A stretch of DNA of 36,724 bases from Bacillota bacterium (GTDB lineage Bacteria; Bacillota; Clostridia; Acetivibrionales; Acetivibrionaceae): contig JAEZUI010000063.1 in the NCBI GenBank assembly GCA_023421115.1, positions 1 through 36,724 on the forward strand. Direction: 5' to 3'. Position numbers and translations under genes: made by a program. The notes under the pieces are model-generated. The model saw only the letters and a list, made by a program, of their open reading frames with translations. It made no database searches and was not told the DNA's origin. Positions 1 through 8,809 of the stretch are shown here, one piece after another (within the stretch, counting starts at the first letter, position 1; each line of letters begins with the position of its first letter).

Positions 1-28
1 TCTATGCGACATCGTGTCGCGAGACGCT

Positions 29-52
29 AAAAATGCCATCCGTGGCATTTTT
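29..52. terminator. Perfect hairpin, probable rho-independent terminator
   Basis: AAAAATGCCA (29-38) and TGGCATTTTT (43-52) form a perfect 10-bp stem with a TCCG loop. The A and T runs make it usable as a terminator from either side. A second perfect hairpin, GCGACA-TCG-TGTCGC, sits at 6-20. It most likely ends a gene that lies left of the window; it could also help end comM, whose stop codon is about 200 bp away. The sequence from 53 to 249 shows no gene. Confidence 0.6.
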
Positions 53-249
53 GCTTCAAATTATCAAGCTTTCGGCAACAGCTTCTAATGCTCAGGTCAA
101 GTAATTGCGTCATTTGACACTAAAACAGGTTTGAAACGTAATTTGGTTTATTTTTTGGCTGTTTTATTGTTATAGCTGACTTAATATAGATTTTTACATA
201 TTTAAAGACTTTCATAGTCTTTTATATAGCTGTAAAATAGATGATTTTC

Positions 250-1776
250 TTACACTTTTCGGTCAAGGCTCCTATACTGTATTGCTTCAAGCAAATGCTC
301 CTTGTGAATTCTTTCACTGCCGTCCATATCGGCGACTGTTCTTGCCACCTTAAGAATTCTATTGTGGGCTCTTGCGCTTAAGCCTAATCTTTCAAAGGCA
401 CTCTTTAGGATTTCACTGCATTTATCATCAAGTTTACAGTACTTCTTTATCAGCGTAGGAGTTAGTTCTGCATTTGAGAATATATTTAATCCTTTATATC
501 TCTCCTGTTGAATCTTCCTGGCTCTATTTACCCGTTCTCTTATTACACTTGATTTTTCTCCTTCTTCGCGGCTTTCAAGATCTTTAAACTTCACCGAAGG
601 CACTTCAATGTGAATGTCTATTCGATCTAATAAAGGTCCTGACAATTTGCCAAGATACTGCTGTATCTGCTTAGGTGAACAAGTACATTCTTTTGTGTCA
701 TCAAGGTAGTTTCCGCACTTACATGGATTTGCTGCACATATCAAAGTTGTCCTTGCGGGATATGTAAAAGTGGCATTAATCCTTGAAATAGTTACTGTTC
801 CATCCTCTAAAGGTTGTCTTAATACCTCTAGGGCATCTTTATCAAACTCGGGAAGCTCATCTAAAAATAATACTCCAAAATGCGCTAGACTTATTTCTCC
901 CGGTTTTGGATACTTGCCCCCACCGATAAGGCTTACATTTGATATGGTATGGTGTGGAGCCCTGAAGGGGCGTTGAGTAATTAATGAGACCTTGTCGGGC
1001 AAAGCTCCTGCTATACTGTGTATTTTAGTTACTTCAAGGGCTTCTTCAAAAGTCATAGATGGAAGAATAGTCGGCAATCTCTTTACAATCATTGTCTTAC
1101 CACAGCCAGGGCTTCCTATCATGACACAGTTGTGTCCTCCCGAAGCAGCAACTTCTAAAGCACGTTTAACATTTTCCTGTCCCTTGACGTCGGCAAAATC
1201 CACATCATATTCTATATTATTTTCAAACAGCTCATTTAGATCTATATTATGTATGTTTAATTTGCAAACACCGTTTAGGTGATTTACCACATCAATTATG
1301 TTTTTTGCAGGCAGTACGTTGATTCCATTAACTACTGCTGCTTCATCAGCATTTTCTAGAGGCACAATAATATTTTCCATTCCGCTTTGCCTTGCACTGA
1401 TGACCATAGGTAAAATTCCCTTTATCGGTTTGATTTCTCCATCTAGCGAAAGTTCACCCAAAAAAGCGTAATTTTCAATATCTCTATAACTTATTTGCTC
1501 CGTGGCAATCAAAACACCTAGTGCTATTGGCAAATCAAAGGCTGACCCTTCCTTTTTCTTATCTGCCGGTGCAAGATTAACTGTAATTCTTTTGATTGGA
1601 AATTCAAGACCTGCATTTTTGATAGCCGCACGAACACGCTCTTTAGACTCCTTTACTGCTGTATCACCTAGTCCAACCATGTCAAATGACGGAATACCAT
1701 TAGAAATATCAGTTTCGACAACAACAACATATCCGTCAATACCCATAAGCCCAAAGCTTTTAACCTTTGACAGCAT
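250..1776 (-). CDS. comM: YifB/ComM-family Mg-chelatase-like AAA+ ATPase
   Basis: This 508-residue cytoplasmic protein has the full length and layout of the YifB/ComM family. An N-terminal Lon-protease-like domain (about 1-180) is followed by a Mg-chelatase-type AAA+ module with Walker A GSPGCGKT at 221-228 and Walker B LFLDE near 303-307. A cysteine-rich insert (CAANPCKCGN onward) and a C-terminal lid follow. In Haemophilus and Vibrio, ComM is a hexameric helicase that promotes branch migration during natural transformation; the role in Clostridia is less clear. GGAAGG lies about 9 bases before the ATG, which supports this start. The gene appears monocistronic, with its own promoter candidate at 1824-1852. 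Identification is firm; the physiological role is taken from the family. Confidence 0.93.
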   Translation of the reverse strand: MLSKVKSFGLMGIDGYVVVVETDISNGIPSFDMVGLGDTAVKESKERVRAAIKNAGLEFPIKRITVNLAPADKKKEGSAFDLPIALGVLIATEQISYRDIENYAFLGELSLDGEIKPIKGILPMVISARQSGMENIIVPLENADEAAVVNGINVLPAKNIIDVVNHLNGVCKLNIHNIDLNELFENNIEYDVDFADVKGQENVKRALEVAASGGHNCVMIGSPGCGKTMIVKRLPTILPSMTFEEALEVTKIHSIAGALPDKVSLITQRPFRAPHHTISNVSLIGGGKYPKPGEISLAHFGVLFLDELPEFDKDALEVLRQPLEDGTVTISRINATFTYPARTTLICAANPCKCGNYLDDTKECTCSPKQIQQYLGKLSGPLLDRIDIHIEVPSVKFKDLESREEGEKSSVIRERVNRARKIQQERYKGLNIFSNAELTPTLIKKYCKLDDKCSEILKSAFERLGLSARAHNRILKVARTVADMDGSERIHKEHLLEAIQYRSLDRKV

Positions 1777-1823
1777 ATGACACGACCTTCCACAAATTCT
1801 ATTTTTTTATTACTATATATTAT

Positions 1824-1852
1824 ATTATACAAATTTATCCGTGTAAAAACAA
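1824..1852 (-). promoter_or_regulatory. Probable sigma-A promoter of comM
   Basis: On the minus strand TTGTTT (1847-1852) is followed, after 17 bases, by TATAAT (1824-1829), about 50 bases upstream of the comM ATG. The -10 is a perfect consensus and the -35 matches three or four of six positions. The rest of the 1777-2046 gap holds an AAACATG/CATGTTT palindrome near 1967 and no gene. Confidence 0.55.
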
Positions 1853-2046
1853 TTAAAAAATATAAGAAGTTCATCAACTAACTCTTTTTTCACCTTAGTG
1901 GATTTACACAGCTCTGCATTACTACCTATTACCTTTAGCAATTTTTCTCATAGGCATTAGCAAGAAACATGTGCATGTTTTTTTCCAATAGAGGCATGTG
2001 GTAATCTTTTCAGTCATTAGCATAATAATATTCACACTACGAAAAG

Positions 2047-3531
2047 CTATCCTTCAGCAGGATTTTCGCATACCCCCACAAACAACAGACTACCGTTTTG
2101 TTCCGTAATACCGTAAATAAAAGGTCTGTCAAGAATCATATCCGCACGACATTCCGGTTGTGCAGAACCGACATAGACAATCTGAGTAAAGGCCGATGCC
2201 TCCACACCATTTTCATCTATGGCAATATGTGTTTCTTGATGGACATCAGTAATAGAAGCCATACTATCAGTTATACCAGTAAAATCTGCATTAGGCATGA
2301 AGGCAGAACTTACACCAAGACTTTTGAGAACCTCGGCCAGTGAAAGGTTTGAACCAAAACTGAACTTAGGTATTTTCCATACCACCTCACCATAGAATTT
2401 CTTTCCACCTTCAAAAGTTTCCTTCATTTGCTTGGGAGATGAAAGTAGCTCATAAGGAGAAATGCCATCATCGGGAAGTATAAATACCATCTGACCTGCA
2501 TTTTTTAGTTGCAAATCAGCACGTGTAAAACCCTCTCCCTCTGTAAAATTTATCGACATAAATGACTGATTTAGAAAATCACATTTTACATTACCACCAT
2601 CCGAAAGATAAAATACATCCTCGGCAGTTTTACTTTTGTCAAAGCGGTTAATCCATTGGTCATAGAAATAAACAGTATTGAGTATTGAGAGTATTTGTTC
2701 ATTAGGATCTGTTTCAATCTTAGGAGATAAGGTACCGTTTGTGTTAGCTGATACCCAATCCGACATAGCTTTTCCAGTTTCTTCACTTGCAAAATCCACA
2801 CTATGAGAACTTGCGTAGAAATTTTCTGCTGCGTTTTTTACGAAATCATCTTTAAATACAATTGGAGCACCGTTCATATCATCATCCATCCAAATGGAGT
2901 TTGCAATTTTTAGCTTCCCGATGTTATTATCTTTGTAAAGTAACCGGTATAAGTTTCCGCACTGCGTAGAGAGGGTTTCAGTATCAGAAACACCTAACAA
3001 ATCAAGCAATTCTGACTCTGTATCATTTTTTGCACCGGAGGTTGCAAGGGACAAAGCATAATACAGTGAGATAGGCGAGTAATTAATGTTTTTACCAGAA
3101 TTCGTAAGAATAAGGGCGCTCGTCTTATATGAAAAGTCATTAAGAGCCTCAATAAAGTTATTATCAACAGGATTTTCTTCTCTATTCCTCCTATTTGCAT
3201 CATAGTCCTCAAAGGCATAAGCCCTTGGATAAACCACATCTAAAATAGCTCTTATATGGGGGTTTTTATTTAAAACATTTCCTAAATGAGGGTTTTCATT
3301 TAAATTAGCTCCTATATCAGGGCTTTCATTTAAAATGGCTCCTATATCAGGGATTTCATTTTCCATCTTGAGAATCAGCTGACTAATACCGAATATCAAT
3401 GTAGCACAAGCTACAAGAGCAGTCCATTTATACCATTTAGGGCTTTTCCTTTTTAGTTTTGTTATTTTTGCTTCTTCTATTATTTCGTCATTAACATTTG
3501 TAATTGCATCAAATAAATTCTTTTCTTTCAC
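2047..3531 (-). CDS. Membrane-anchored serpin with an anti-sigma-like N-terminus
   Basis: This 494-residue protein begins with a cytoplasmic stretch (1-35) resembling the N-terminus of ECF-linked putative anti-sigma proteins (LFDAI, then NVNDEIIEEA). One membrane helix follows at about 36-54, then four 10-residue repeats (61-100). A complete serpin domain occupies about 120-490. The serpin hinge is visible as ENGVEASAF (440-448), followed by the reactive loop and the DRPFIYGI signature. Counting from the hinge puts P1 near Ser456, but the loop looks about three residues longer than in antitrypsin, so P1 is uncertain. Topology places the serpin outside the cell, where it would trap serine or cysteine proteases irreversibly. 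The start is a GTG that overlaps the sigma factor stop (GTGA), with GGAAGGAG seven bases upstream, so translation is coupled. No dockerin is present, unlike known cellulosomal serpins. Anti-sigma function is an inference. Confidence 0.85.
   Translation of the reverse strand: MKEKNLFDAITNVNDEIIEEAKITKLKRKSPKWYKWTALVACATLIFGISQLILKMENEIPDIGAILNESPDIGANLNENPHLGNVLNKNPHIRAILDVVYPRAYAFEDYDANRRNREENPVDNNFIEALNDFSYKTSALILTNSGKNINYSPISLYYALSLATSGAKNDTESELLDLLGVSDTETLSTQCGNLYRLLYKDNNIGKLKIANSIWMDDDMNGAPIVFKDDFVKNAAENFYASSHSVDFASEETGKAMSDWVSANTNGTLSPKIETDPNEQILSILNTVYFYDQWINRFDKSKTAEDVFYLSDGGNVKCDFLNQSFMSINFTEGEGFTRADLQLKNAGQMVFILPDDGISPYELLSSPKQMKETFEGGKKFYGEVVWKIPKFSFGSNLSLAEVLKSLGVSSAFMPNADFTGITDSMASITDVHQETHIAIDENGVEASAFTQIVYVGSAQPECRADMILDRPFIYGITEQNGSLLFVGVCENPAEG
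3232..3351 (-). repeat. Four 30-bp in-frame repeats in the serpin gene
   Basis: Four tandem 30-bp units encode decapeptides of the form P-(D/H)-(I/L)-G-x-(I/V/L)-L-N-(E/K)-(S/N). Units 1 and 2 are nearly identical in DNA; units 3 and 4 have diverged. They form a spacer between the membrane helix and the serpin domain. Copy number is likely to vary between strains. Confidence 0.8.
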
Positions 3532-4085
3532 AGTAACACTCCTTCCTTTTCCATTGCAGTCTTTAGATTTTGTCTGAGACGATACATTCTAGCCGCTAAC
3601 TTATTTGGTGTTGTGTTACATTCATAAGCCAGTGTTTTAATTGAATCTCCAAACCAATAACGGCGTAGGAACAACACACGGTTATCTTGTGGCAGCGTAC
3701 ACAGCAAATCGCTAATGAACTCCGATAGCTCTTTTGTATCAATTGCCTTTTCCACACTATTCGAAGCAGGAACGCAGTCGGATAATTCAGAGAGCAGCAC
3801 TTCTGCACCGTTATACCGTTTTTGTGCTCGGTTTTTATGCCAACGGTTGATTGACAGGTTTCTCACCATACGCCCTAGAAATGCCATCAAAGAATTGGGC
3901 TTTTGCGGCGGCATTATATCCCACGCATTATTGTATGTATCATTAACGCATTCCTCACTGTCCTCATGATTTGACAAAATGTTAAAAGCAATACTATGCA
4001 GTAAACGTCCATATTTTGTATTGGTCTCTTGTATCGCAGTTTCATCACGCGACCAGTACAGCTTGATGATTTGTATATCCTCCAT
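3528..4085 (-). CDS. ECF-type sigma-70 family RNA polymerase sigma factor
   Basis: The 185-residue product has a sigma-2 region (LHSIAFNIL, DSEECVNDTYNNAW, then FLGRMVRNLSINRWHK) and a C-terminal sigma-4 helix-turn-helix (LPQDNRVLFLRRYW to RMYRLRQNLK). It should direct RNA polymerase to a small regulon. I chose the internal ATG at 4085, giving MEDIQIIK, because AAAGGAGG at 4091-4098 is well spaced before it; an upstream in-frame start at 4112 would add nine residues across that site. Its stop overlaps the GTG of the serpin gene. Such sigma factors are usually held by a membrane protein encoded just downstream, which here is the serpin. The family call is firm; the signal and targets are unknown. 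Confidence 0.9.
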   Translation of the reverse strand: MEDIQIIKLYWSRDETAIQETNTKYGRLLHSIAFNILSNHEDSEECVNDTYNNAWDIMPPQKPNSLMAFLGRMVRNLSINRWHKNRAQKRYNGAEVLLSELSDCVPASNSVEKAIDTKELSEFISDLLCTLPQDNRVLFLRRYWFGDSIKTLAYECNTTPNKLAARMYRLRQNLKTAMEKEGVLL

Positions 4086-4510
4086 GTGTACCTCCTTTCT
4101 CTGTGGTATCATAAACTCTCACTTATATAGACAGGGAATTGGAAAAAATATTCTATTATACTAAAAATAAATTGGAGACTTGACTTAATTGTTTATCTAT
4201 AATATCTACATCTATCCTATCTCCAGAACCCTATGGATGTTATCTATTCTGCCAACTCGAACCTTATTAAATTATCTGATTTTTTCTATCCCATGATACG
4301 TTTTGGTTAAAGGAGTCGAAGTATTTTGTAAATAATACCACCCACTGAAACCATTAATATCAAATTCTGCTATGCAGAAAAAACTTTATCTTCCTAAGCC
4401 CTTGCATATTCTACCATTCAAGAGTTTATTTTTTAATCAATGCAATTTCTTAAGTAATAATAAAACTGCCACGAAGTCTAATATCTTCGTGGCATGCAAA
4501 CTCCATACGA
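4086..4510. other. Intergenic region, no gene seen
   Basis: This gap contains the sigma factor leader (a minus-strand TATAAT near 4157, without a convincing -35) and the GH9 terminator at 4458-4493. Nothing else is recognised between about 4200 and 4450. Confidence 0.6.
4458..4493 (-). terminator. Rho-independent terminator of the GH9 gene
   Basis: GCCACGAAG (4468-4476) pairs perfectly with CTTCGTGGC (4485-4493) around an 8-base loop. On the minus strand the stem is followed by AGTTTTATTATTA. It lies 18 bases after the GH9 stop codon. Confidence 0.8.
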
Positions 4511-6190
4511 CTATTTTTCTATCGGGAATTTACTAATAATTCCAAGAAGCTTTTGTCTCATGCACGCAAAGTCTAAAGCGTTTATTAGACCATCACCATT
4601 AACATCTGCCGCTTCTTTATTATATTTTGAATTCCCTATAATTATAGTACCTAACAAACCACTTCTCATAGTTGCAAAATCTAAAGAATTAAAAACACCA
4701 TCACGGTTAACATCACCAACTACAAATGGAGCTTTTGTAGGTGTCGGAGTTGGATTAGAAGGTGGTGTTTTGGTGACATCCGGTATGTTAGAATCTCCAT
4801 AATGTTTAGTTACAGCTGCTAGTGCACCAACAAAACCTGCGTTGTAATCAATGGCAACCTCAGTATATTGATATTCGTGTACACTGTCTTTATACTCGTC
4901 TTTATTGTCAGGACCACCAATCAAAGCGCCAAGCAAAACATATTTCGCAGGATATGTATTGGCATTGTCGGCATAACCTTGTCCACCTTGTGCTGCTCTA
5001 TGGTGGGGGTGTTGTGACCATTTATTTCCCATTCCTACCACATAGGACATATTTTCCGGGTTGTCACCTAAAATGTAGTCCATCTGGGATTTCAACATTT
5101 CTATGTAACCTTTATCGGGATTCTGCTTATAATAAATAGCTGCAACCATTGATGCTGCTGATGCGTATCTCAAAACTCCCCAATAATTCAGATATTTTAA
5201 CCCACCGGGAGTTGTTTCTATCGTATTCATCCAGTAATCCAAGTTGTTTTCTACGGCATTCTTATACGTTTGTTCTCCTGTAACTTCAGCCAATTTCACA
5301 AAGGCAGGAACATACATATCGTCCCAGCACATGGTCCATCTATGTGCAAAAGGATTATCTCCATTTTCATTCTTTATTACAATAAACTCTTTTGCATCAT
5401 CAATATAAGAACTGTCACCGGTTGCAATATTCAGCCAAACCGCTCCCCATGCCAAATCATCATAAATGCTTGTTGACCTATAAAAATACTGTCCATCCCC
5501 AGCTCCTTTATTCGCTGTACCCATTGAATACAACTCTTTTGCTGCGTTAAGGCATTTATTGGCATATGTAGAGTCAATATCTTTATAGTTAAGATACATA
5601 ATTGCAAGAGCCGCTGCTGTCTCCCCTAGCACATCACTTGCAGGTTTACTTGAGTTTGCCACACACACAGTAGGTCTATCTCCTTCTTGAATCTCAGGAG
5701 CTCCCCAATATTGGTGGTCTGCCTCTCCATCACCTACTTGATAGTAAAAAGTATTGGCATCGGGATGACTTTTTAAAAAGTAGTCAGTAAAATATTTTAA
5801 CTGTTCAAGCATTTTTGTCTTGTTGCCGGATGCTTCAAATACTTCATCATATTCATATAATGCCCAACCGAGTACCGATGCTGTATATGCTTGAGGAAGT
5901 CCAAACTTTACGTGATCTCCGGCATCATGATAGCCGCCTGTCAAATCTAATCCCACATCGCTTCCATCGGATGTGTGACATGCACTTCTCCAACTGAATA
6001 CATTGTTAATTTCAACATCTCCACCACACTTATTTGCATCATAGAAACCAACTGCGTTTTTAAGTGCCAGCGAGTAATCGTAACCTGCCGCCGATGCTTT
6101 GCCTAAAGGCGTAATAATAGATGCTGATAACATTGCAACACAAGAAAATAGCGCAACAGCTTTCTTAATGTTCTTTTTTTCAGTATTCAT
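4511..6190 (-). CDS. Cellulosomal GH9 endoglucanase with C-terminal dockerin (CelT-like)
   Basis: This 559-residue secreted cellulase has a signal peptide (about 1-34, ending KASA-A), a GH9 catalytic domain (about 36-470), a short Pro/Thr linker and a dockerin (about 490-553). Family GH9 landmarks are DAGDH (89-93, catalytic Asp residues), HPHHR, and the C-terminal EVAIDYNAGF segment with the acid Glu. The dockerin has two calcium-loop repeats starting DVNRDG and DVNGDG. No Ig-like module and no CBM3c are present, an arrangement known from Clostridium thermocellum CelT. It should hydrolyse beta-1,4-glucan while docked on a cohesin scaffold. GGGGGAGGAA lies just before the ATG. The gene lies 72 bp behind the TPR gene with no terminator between, so co-transcription is possible. 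Confidence 0.95.
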   Translation of the reverse strand: MNTEKKNIKKAVALFSCVAMLSASIITPLGKASAAGYDYSLALKNAVGFYDANKCGGDVEINNVFSWRSACHTSDGSDVGLDLTGGYHDAGDHVKFGLPQAYTASVLGWALYEYDEVFEASGNKTKMLEQLKYFTDYFLKSHPDANTFYYQVGDGEADHQYWGAPEIQEGDRPTVCVANSSKPASDVLGETAAALAIMYLNYKDIDSTYANKCLNAAKELYSMGTANKGAGDGQYFYRSTSIYDDLAWGAVWLNIATGDSSYIDDAKEFIVIKNENGDNPFAHRWTMCWDDMYVPAFVKLAEVTGEQTYKNAVENNLDYWMNTIETTPGGLKYLNYWGVLRYASAASMVAAIYYKQNPDKGYIEMLKSQMDYILGDNPENMSYVVGMGNKWSQHPHHRAAQGGQGYADNANTYPAKYVLLGALIGGPDNKDEYKDSVHEYQYTEVAIDYNAGFVGALAAVTKHYGDSNIPDVTKTPPSNPTPTPTKAPFVVGDVNRDGVFNSLDFATMRSGLLGTIIIGNSKYNKEAADVNGDGLINALDFACMRQKLLGIISKFPIEK

Positions 6191-6262
6191 ATTCCTCCCC
6201 CTCTTTGACTATAAATTAAATATTAAATATTTCTAAAATTTTGCATCTGTGCTAATATACAT

Positions 6263-8017
6263 CTAAAAATCAATTCCACTGTATACATTTTCAAGTTGGA
6301 CCGATTCTCTTGTATTACCTCTTCTTTTTCTAATAATTAATAGGGTAATTACTAAAATTATCACTATAATTAAGAATATACGAAGCATAATTCTTGCTTT
6401 TCTAAACGTATTCTTGCCTGATACTCTTTCTCTGTTTTCTATTATTGTCTTGTCCCCATGATTTAATTCAAGGCTTTTATCAAAATCCTTTAATGCCTCT
6501 TTATATTTTCCTTTATTCTCCAAAGCTAAAGCCCTGTTATTATAAAGTCTATAGTCCTCAATACCATTTTCAATGGCTATATTACAACATTCAAGTGCAT
6601 CATCATATTTCAAAAGTCCTATAAGTGCATTACTTTTATTTATATAAAGTCTATAATTCTCAGGATCAATTTCAATTGATTTTTCACTATTTGAGAGAGC
6701 TTCTTCAAATCTTTTAAACTCTACAAAAACAAAGGCTTTATTTTCATATATTGAAGATATAATATCTGTATCTTTAGGTTGAAATTCTAACGCTCTTTCA
6801 AAGCTACTCAAGGCCTCTTCATATTTTTCCTGACCTACTTGCGCAATCCCCATATTTGCATAGGCTTGAGCACTTATCTTAACATTTTTCGAACCAACCT
6901 CTAAAGCCATTTTACACGCTTCAATTGCTTCAACATGTCTTCGAAGATTGTTTAATGAATACGCTTTTGAAATATAAACCCCATAGATTTCAGAGTCAAT
7001 TTTAATAGCCTTGTCACAAGCTACAATAGCCTCTTCATATCTGCCTAGCTTACCTAATGCATTGCCTTTATATGAATATGCTAGAGCTGCTTCACTATTT
7101 AACTCAATAGCTTTTTCTGCCTCTTCAATAGCCTCTTCATATTTTTGAAGCCCACATAATGCCCCGGCTTTATTGACTAATATAAGCGATTCGATATTAG
7201 CATTTTTTGAAACATTTAATTTAGCAGCTTTTTCTGTGGATATAATTGATTCTTCATATTCTTCAATGCTTAACAAGTAGTATGCTTTGTTTAAATATGC
7301 CTTAATGAAGCTACTTTCAATTGCTATAATGTTATCACACATTTTTATCGCTTCATCATATTTTCCCTGATAATTATAGACCAAACTCATAGCAATATAC
7401 GCATCCATATTTGTACTATCCAGCTCTAATGCTTTATTACTCGCTGTCAGAGCTTCACCAGTCCTACCAAGGTATGCAAGGGCACATCCCATATTTGAGT
7501 AAGCCAAAGAAAGCTCCTTTTTATCTTTATTATTCTTTGATATAAGCTCATTTGATGTATCTACAACTTCAGTATATCGTTTCATATTTAGCAAGATGCT
7601 GCCTTTTAAAATGTATCCATCCGGTTGTCTAGAATACTTTGATATATATTTATTGATGTTTTCAAGGGCATAATCTAATTTCTGAGCCTCCATCAAACAG
7701 ACACTTTTATTGAAATACGCTTCTCTATAGCCGGAATCCAAATAAATTACACGTTCATAAAGTGCAACAGCCTCGTTATACTTTCCAAGATTTGAAAAGC
7801 ACAAGGCTTTATAATAGTAAAAATCAGCCACATCAGAATCAAGCTCTATAGCTTTGTTATAGCTTTGTATAGCTTCTTCAAATCTTTCCGATTCAAAAAG
7901 GGAATTTCCTTCATTGAAATAGTCCATAGAGGTGACTGCATATGATACAACAGATAAAATACAAATGGAAATCAGAAGAAAACATGTTGTTACAAATACC
8001 TTTACTGCATTATTCAT
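6263..8017 (-). CDS. Membrane-anchored extracytoplasmic TPR-repeat protein
   Basis: The 584-residue protein is almost entirely tetratricopeptide repeats, roughly 14 units of 34 residues (for example AYSYKGNALGKLGRYEEAI). The N-terminus (7-28) is a signal sequence or anchor. The C-terminus has a strong membrane helix (about 543-561, MLRIFLIIVIILVITLLII) followed by a basic stop-transfer RKRRG and a 20-residue tail. This puts the whole solenoid outside the cytoplasm if the signal is cleaved. TPR arrays bind proteins; no enzyme domain is seen. AAGGAG precedes the ATG by eight bases, and a promoter lies at 8062-8091. It may share a transcript with the downstream GH9 gene, hinting at a surface or secretion-related role, which is inference only. 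Confidence 0.85.
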   Translation of the reverse strand: MNNAVKVFVTTCFLLISICILSVVSYAVTSMDYFNEGNSLFESERFEEAIQSYNKAIELDSDVADFYYYKALCFSNLGKYNEAVALYERVIYLDSGYREAYFNKSVCLMEAQKLDYALENINKYISKYSRQPDGYILKGSILLNMKRYTEVVDTSNELISKNNKDKKELSLAYSNMGCALAYLGRTGEALTASNKALELDSTNMDAYIAMSLVYNYQGKYDEAIKMCDNIIAIESSFIKAYLNKAYYLLSIEEYEESIISTEKAAKLNVSKNANIESLILVNKAGALCGLQKYEEAIEEAEKAIELNSEAALAYSYKGNALGKLGRYEEAIVACDKAIKIDSEIYGVYISKAYSLNNLRRHVEAIEACKMALEVGSKNVKISAQAYANMGIAQVGQEKYEEALSSFERALEFQPKDTDIISSIYENKAFVFVEFKRFEEALSNSEKSIEIDPENYRLYINKSNALIGLLKYDDALECCNIAIENGIEDYRLYNNRALALENKGKYKEALKDFDKSLELNHGDKTIIENRERVSGKNTFRKARIMLRIFLIIVIILVITLLIIRKRRGNTRESVQLENVYSGIDF

Positions 8018-8061
8018 TTTTCAAGCTCCTTAAAATGCGATTAGTAGTATCAAGTAATAGT

Positions 8062-8091
8062 ATTATACCATAAGCTTAAAACAATAATCAA
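8062..8091 (-). promoter_or_regulatory. Probable sigma-A promoter of the TPR gene
   Basis: Minus strand: TTGATT (8086-8091), 18-base spacer, TATAAT (8062-8067), about 45 bases before the TPR ATG. Confidence 0.55.
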
Positions 8092-8138
8092 TAAAACAAG
8101 ACAGGTTAAACGTGAGTTCAATCCTGATTTCAACCTGA

Positions 8139-8167
8139 TTGCTGAGCTTTATGAAAAATGTTATAAT
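8139..8167 (+). promoter_or_regulatory. Probable sigma-A promoter of cdd
   Basis: TTGCTG (8139-8144) and TATAAT (8162-8167) are separated by exactly 17 bases and lie about 70 bases upstream of the cdd ATG. It is divergent from the TPR promoter in the same 219-bp gap. Confidence 0.65.
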
Positions 8168-8236
8168 AAAAAATAGAAATATACTTGCTTAAGAGCATTT
8201 CAAAAATATAAACTTTTCTAAGGAGGACCCTTTCTT

Positions 8237-8626
8237 ATGGATTACAAAGATTTGGTTAAATCAGCAAATGATATAAAGCAAAGTGCCTACGCCCCATATT
8301 CTAACTTCCATGTTGGTGCCGCACTTATCGGTAACTCTGACAAAGTATATACTGGAGTAAATGTAGAAAATTCCTCCTATGGAGCAACTATATGCGCTGA
8401 GAGGACTGCTATTGTAAAGGCTATATCAGAAGGTGAGACAAAGATTAAAGCCCTTGCAATTGCAAGTGATTCCGAAGACTTTACTTTCCCTTGCGGCATA
8501 TGCAGACAAGTTATTTTGGAATTTGCCGATGAAGATCTTGTTATACTTTGCAGTAATAATAAAGGTGAGTATAAGGCTTATAGTCTTAATGATCTATTAC
8601 CAAATGCCTTTATATTTAAGAAATAA
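8237..8626 (+). CDS. cdd: Cytidine deaminase
   Basis: This 129-residue protein is a complete homotetrameric-type cytidine deaminase, which converts cytidine and deoxycytidine to uridine and deoxyuridine in pyrimidine salvage. The zinc site is intact: CAE at 53-55 (Cys53 ligand, Glu55 proton shuttle) and PCGIC at 85-89 (Cys86 and Cys89 ligands). The substrate-binding NVENSSYG segment is at 42-49. Spacing matches the Bacillus subtilis enzyme. AAGGAGGA at 8219-8226 precedes the ATG. The gene stands alone, and a palindromic repeat begins immediately after its stop codon. Confidence 0.96.
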   Translation: MDYKDLVKSANDIKQSAYAPYSNFHVGAALIGNSDKVYTGVNVENSSYGATICAERTAIVKAISEGETKIKALAIASDSEDFTFPCGICRQVILEFADEDLVILCSNNKGEYKAYSLNDLLPNAFIFKK

Positions 8627-8728
8627 GGTGTTTGAAAAAAAATTCGTTAGTCAATATATTTAGTTCCAACCCATTAAAATCAACCTTTTCTGAAACACCC
8701 ATTGATCAGTTATTTTTTTGGAACCACC
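8627..8728 (-). repeat. Intergenic palindromic element, copy A
   Basis: This 102-bp element starts on the base after the cdd stop. Read on the minus strand it has arm 1 (GGTGGTTCCAAAAAAATAAC), arm 2 (GGTGTTTCAGAAAA), the core TTGATTTTAATGGG, and arm 3 (TTTTTTTTCAAACACC) complementary to arm 2. It shares order, core and arm pattern with copies at 13002, 17613, 22316 and 28792. The arm 2/arm 3 hairpin may serve as the cdd terminator. Confidence 0.75.
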
Positions 8729-8762
8729 TAGAAAAATCCTTATCACCTAGATGTATAAGAAA

Positions 8763-8797
8763 TACGGAGTATTGCTAATATATAACAATACTCCGTA
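8763..8797. terminator. Strong hairpin terminator between cdd and the SLH gene
   Basis: TACGGAGTATTG (8763-8774) pairs perfectly with CAATACTCCGTA (8786-8797), a 12-bp stem with an 11-base loop. On the minus strand it is followed by TTTCTTAT and lies 12 bases after the SLH gene stop, so it mainly terminates that gene. Confidence 0.75.
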
Positions 8798-8809
8798 TAA
8801 TTCATAACT

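Noticed and set aside
1961..1990. AAACATG-TG-CATGTTT palindrome as the serpin terminator
   Set aside because: The loop would be only two bases, and the T-tract faces away from the serpin gene.
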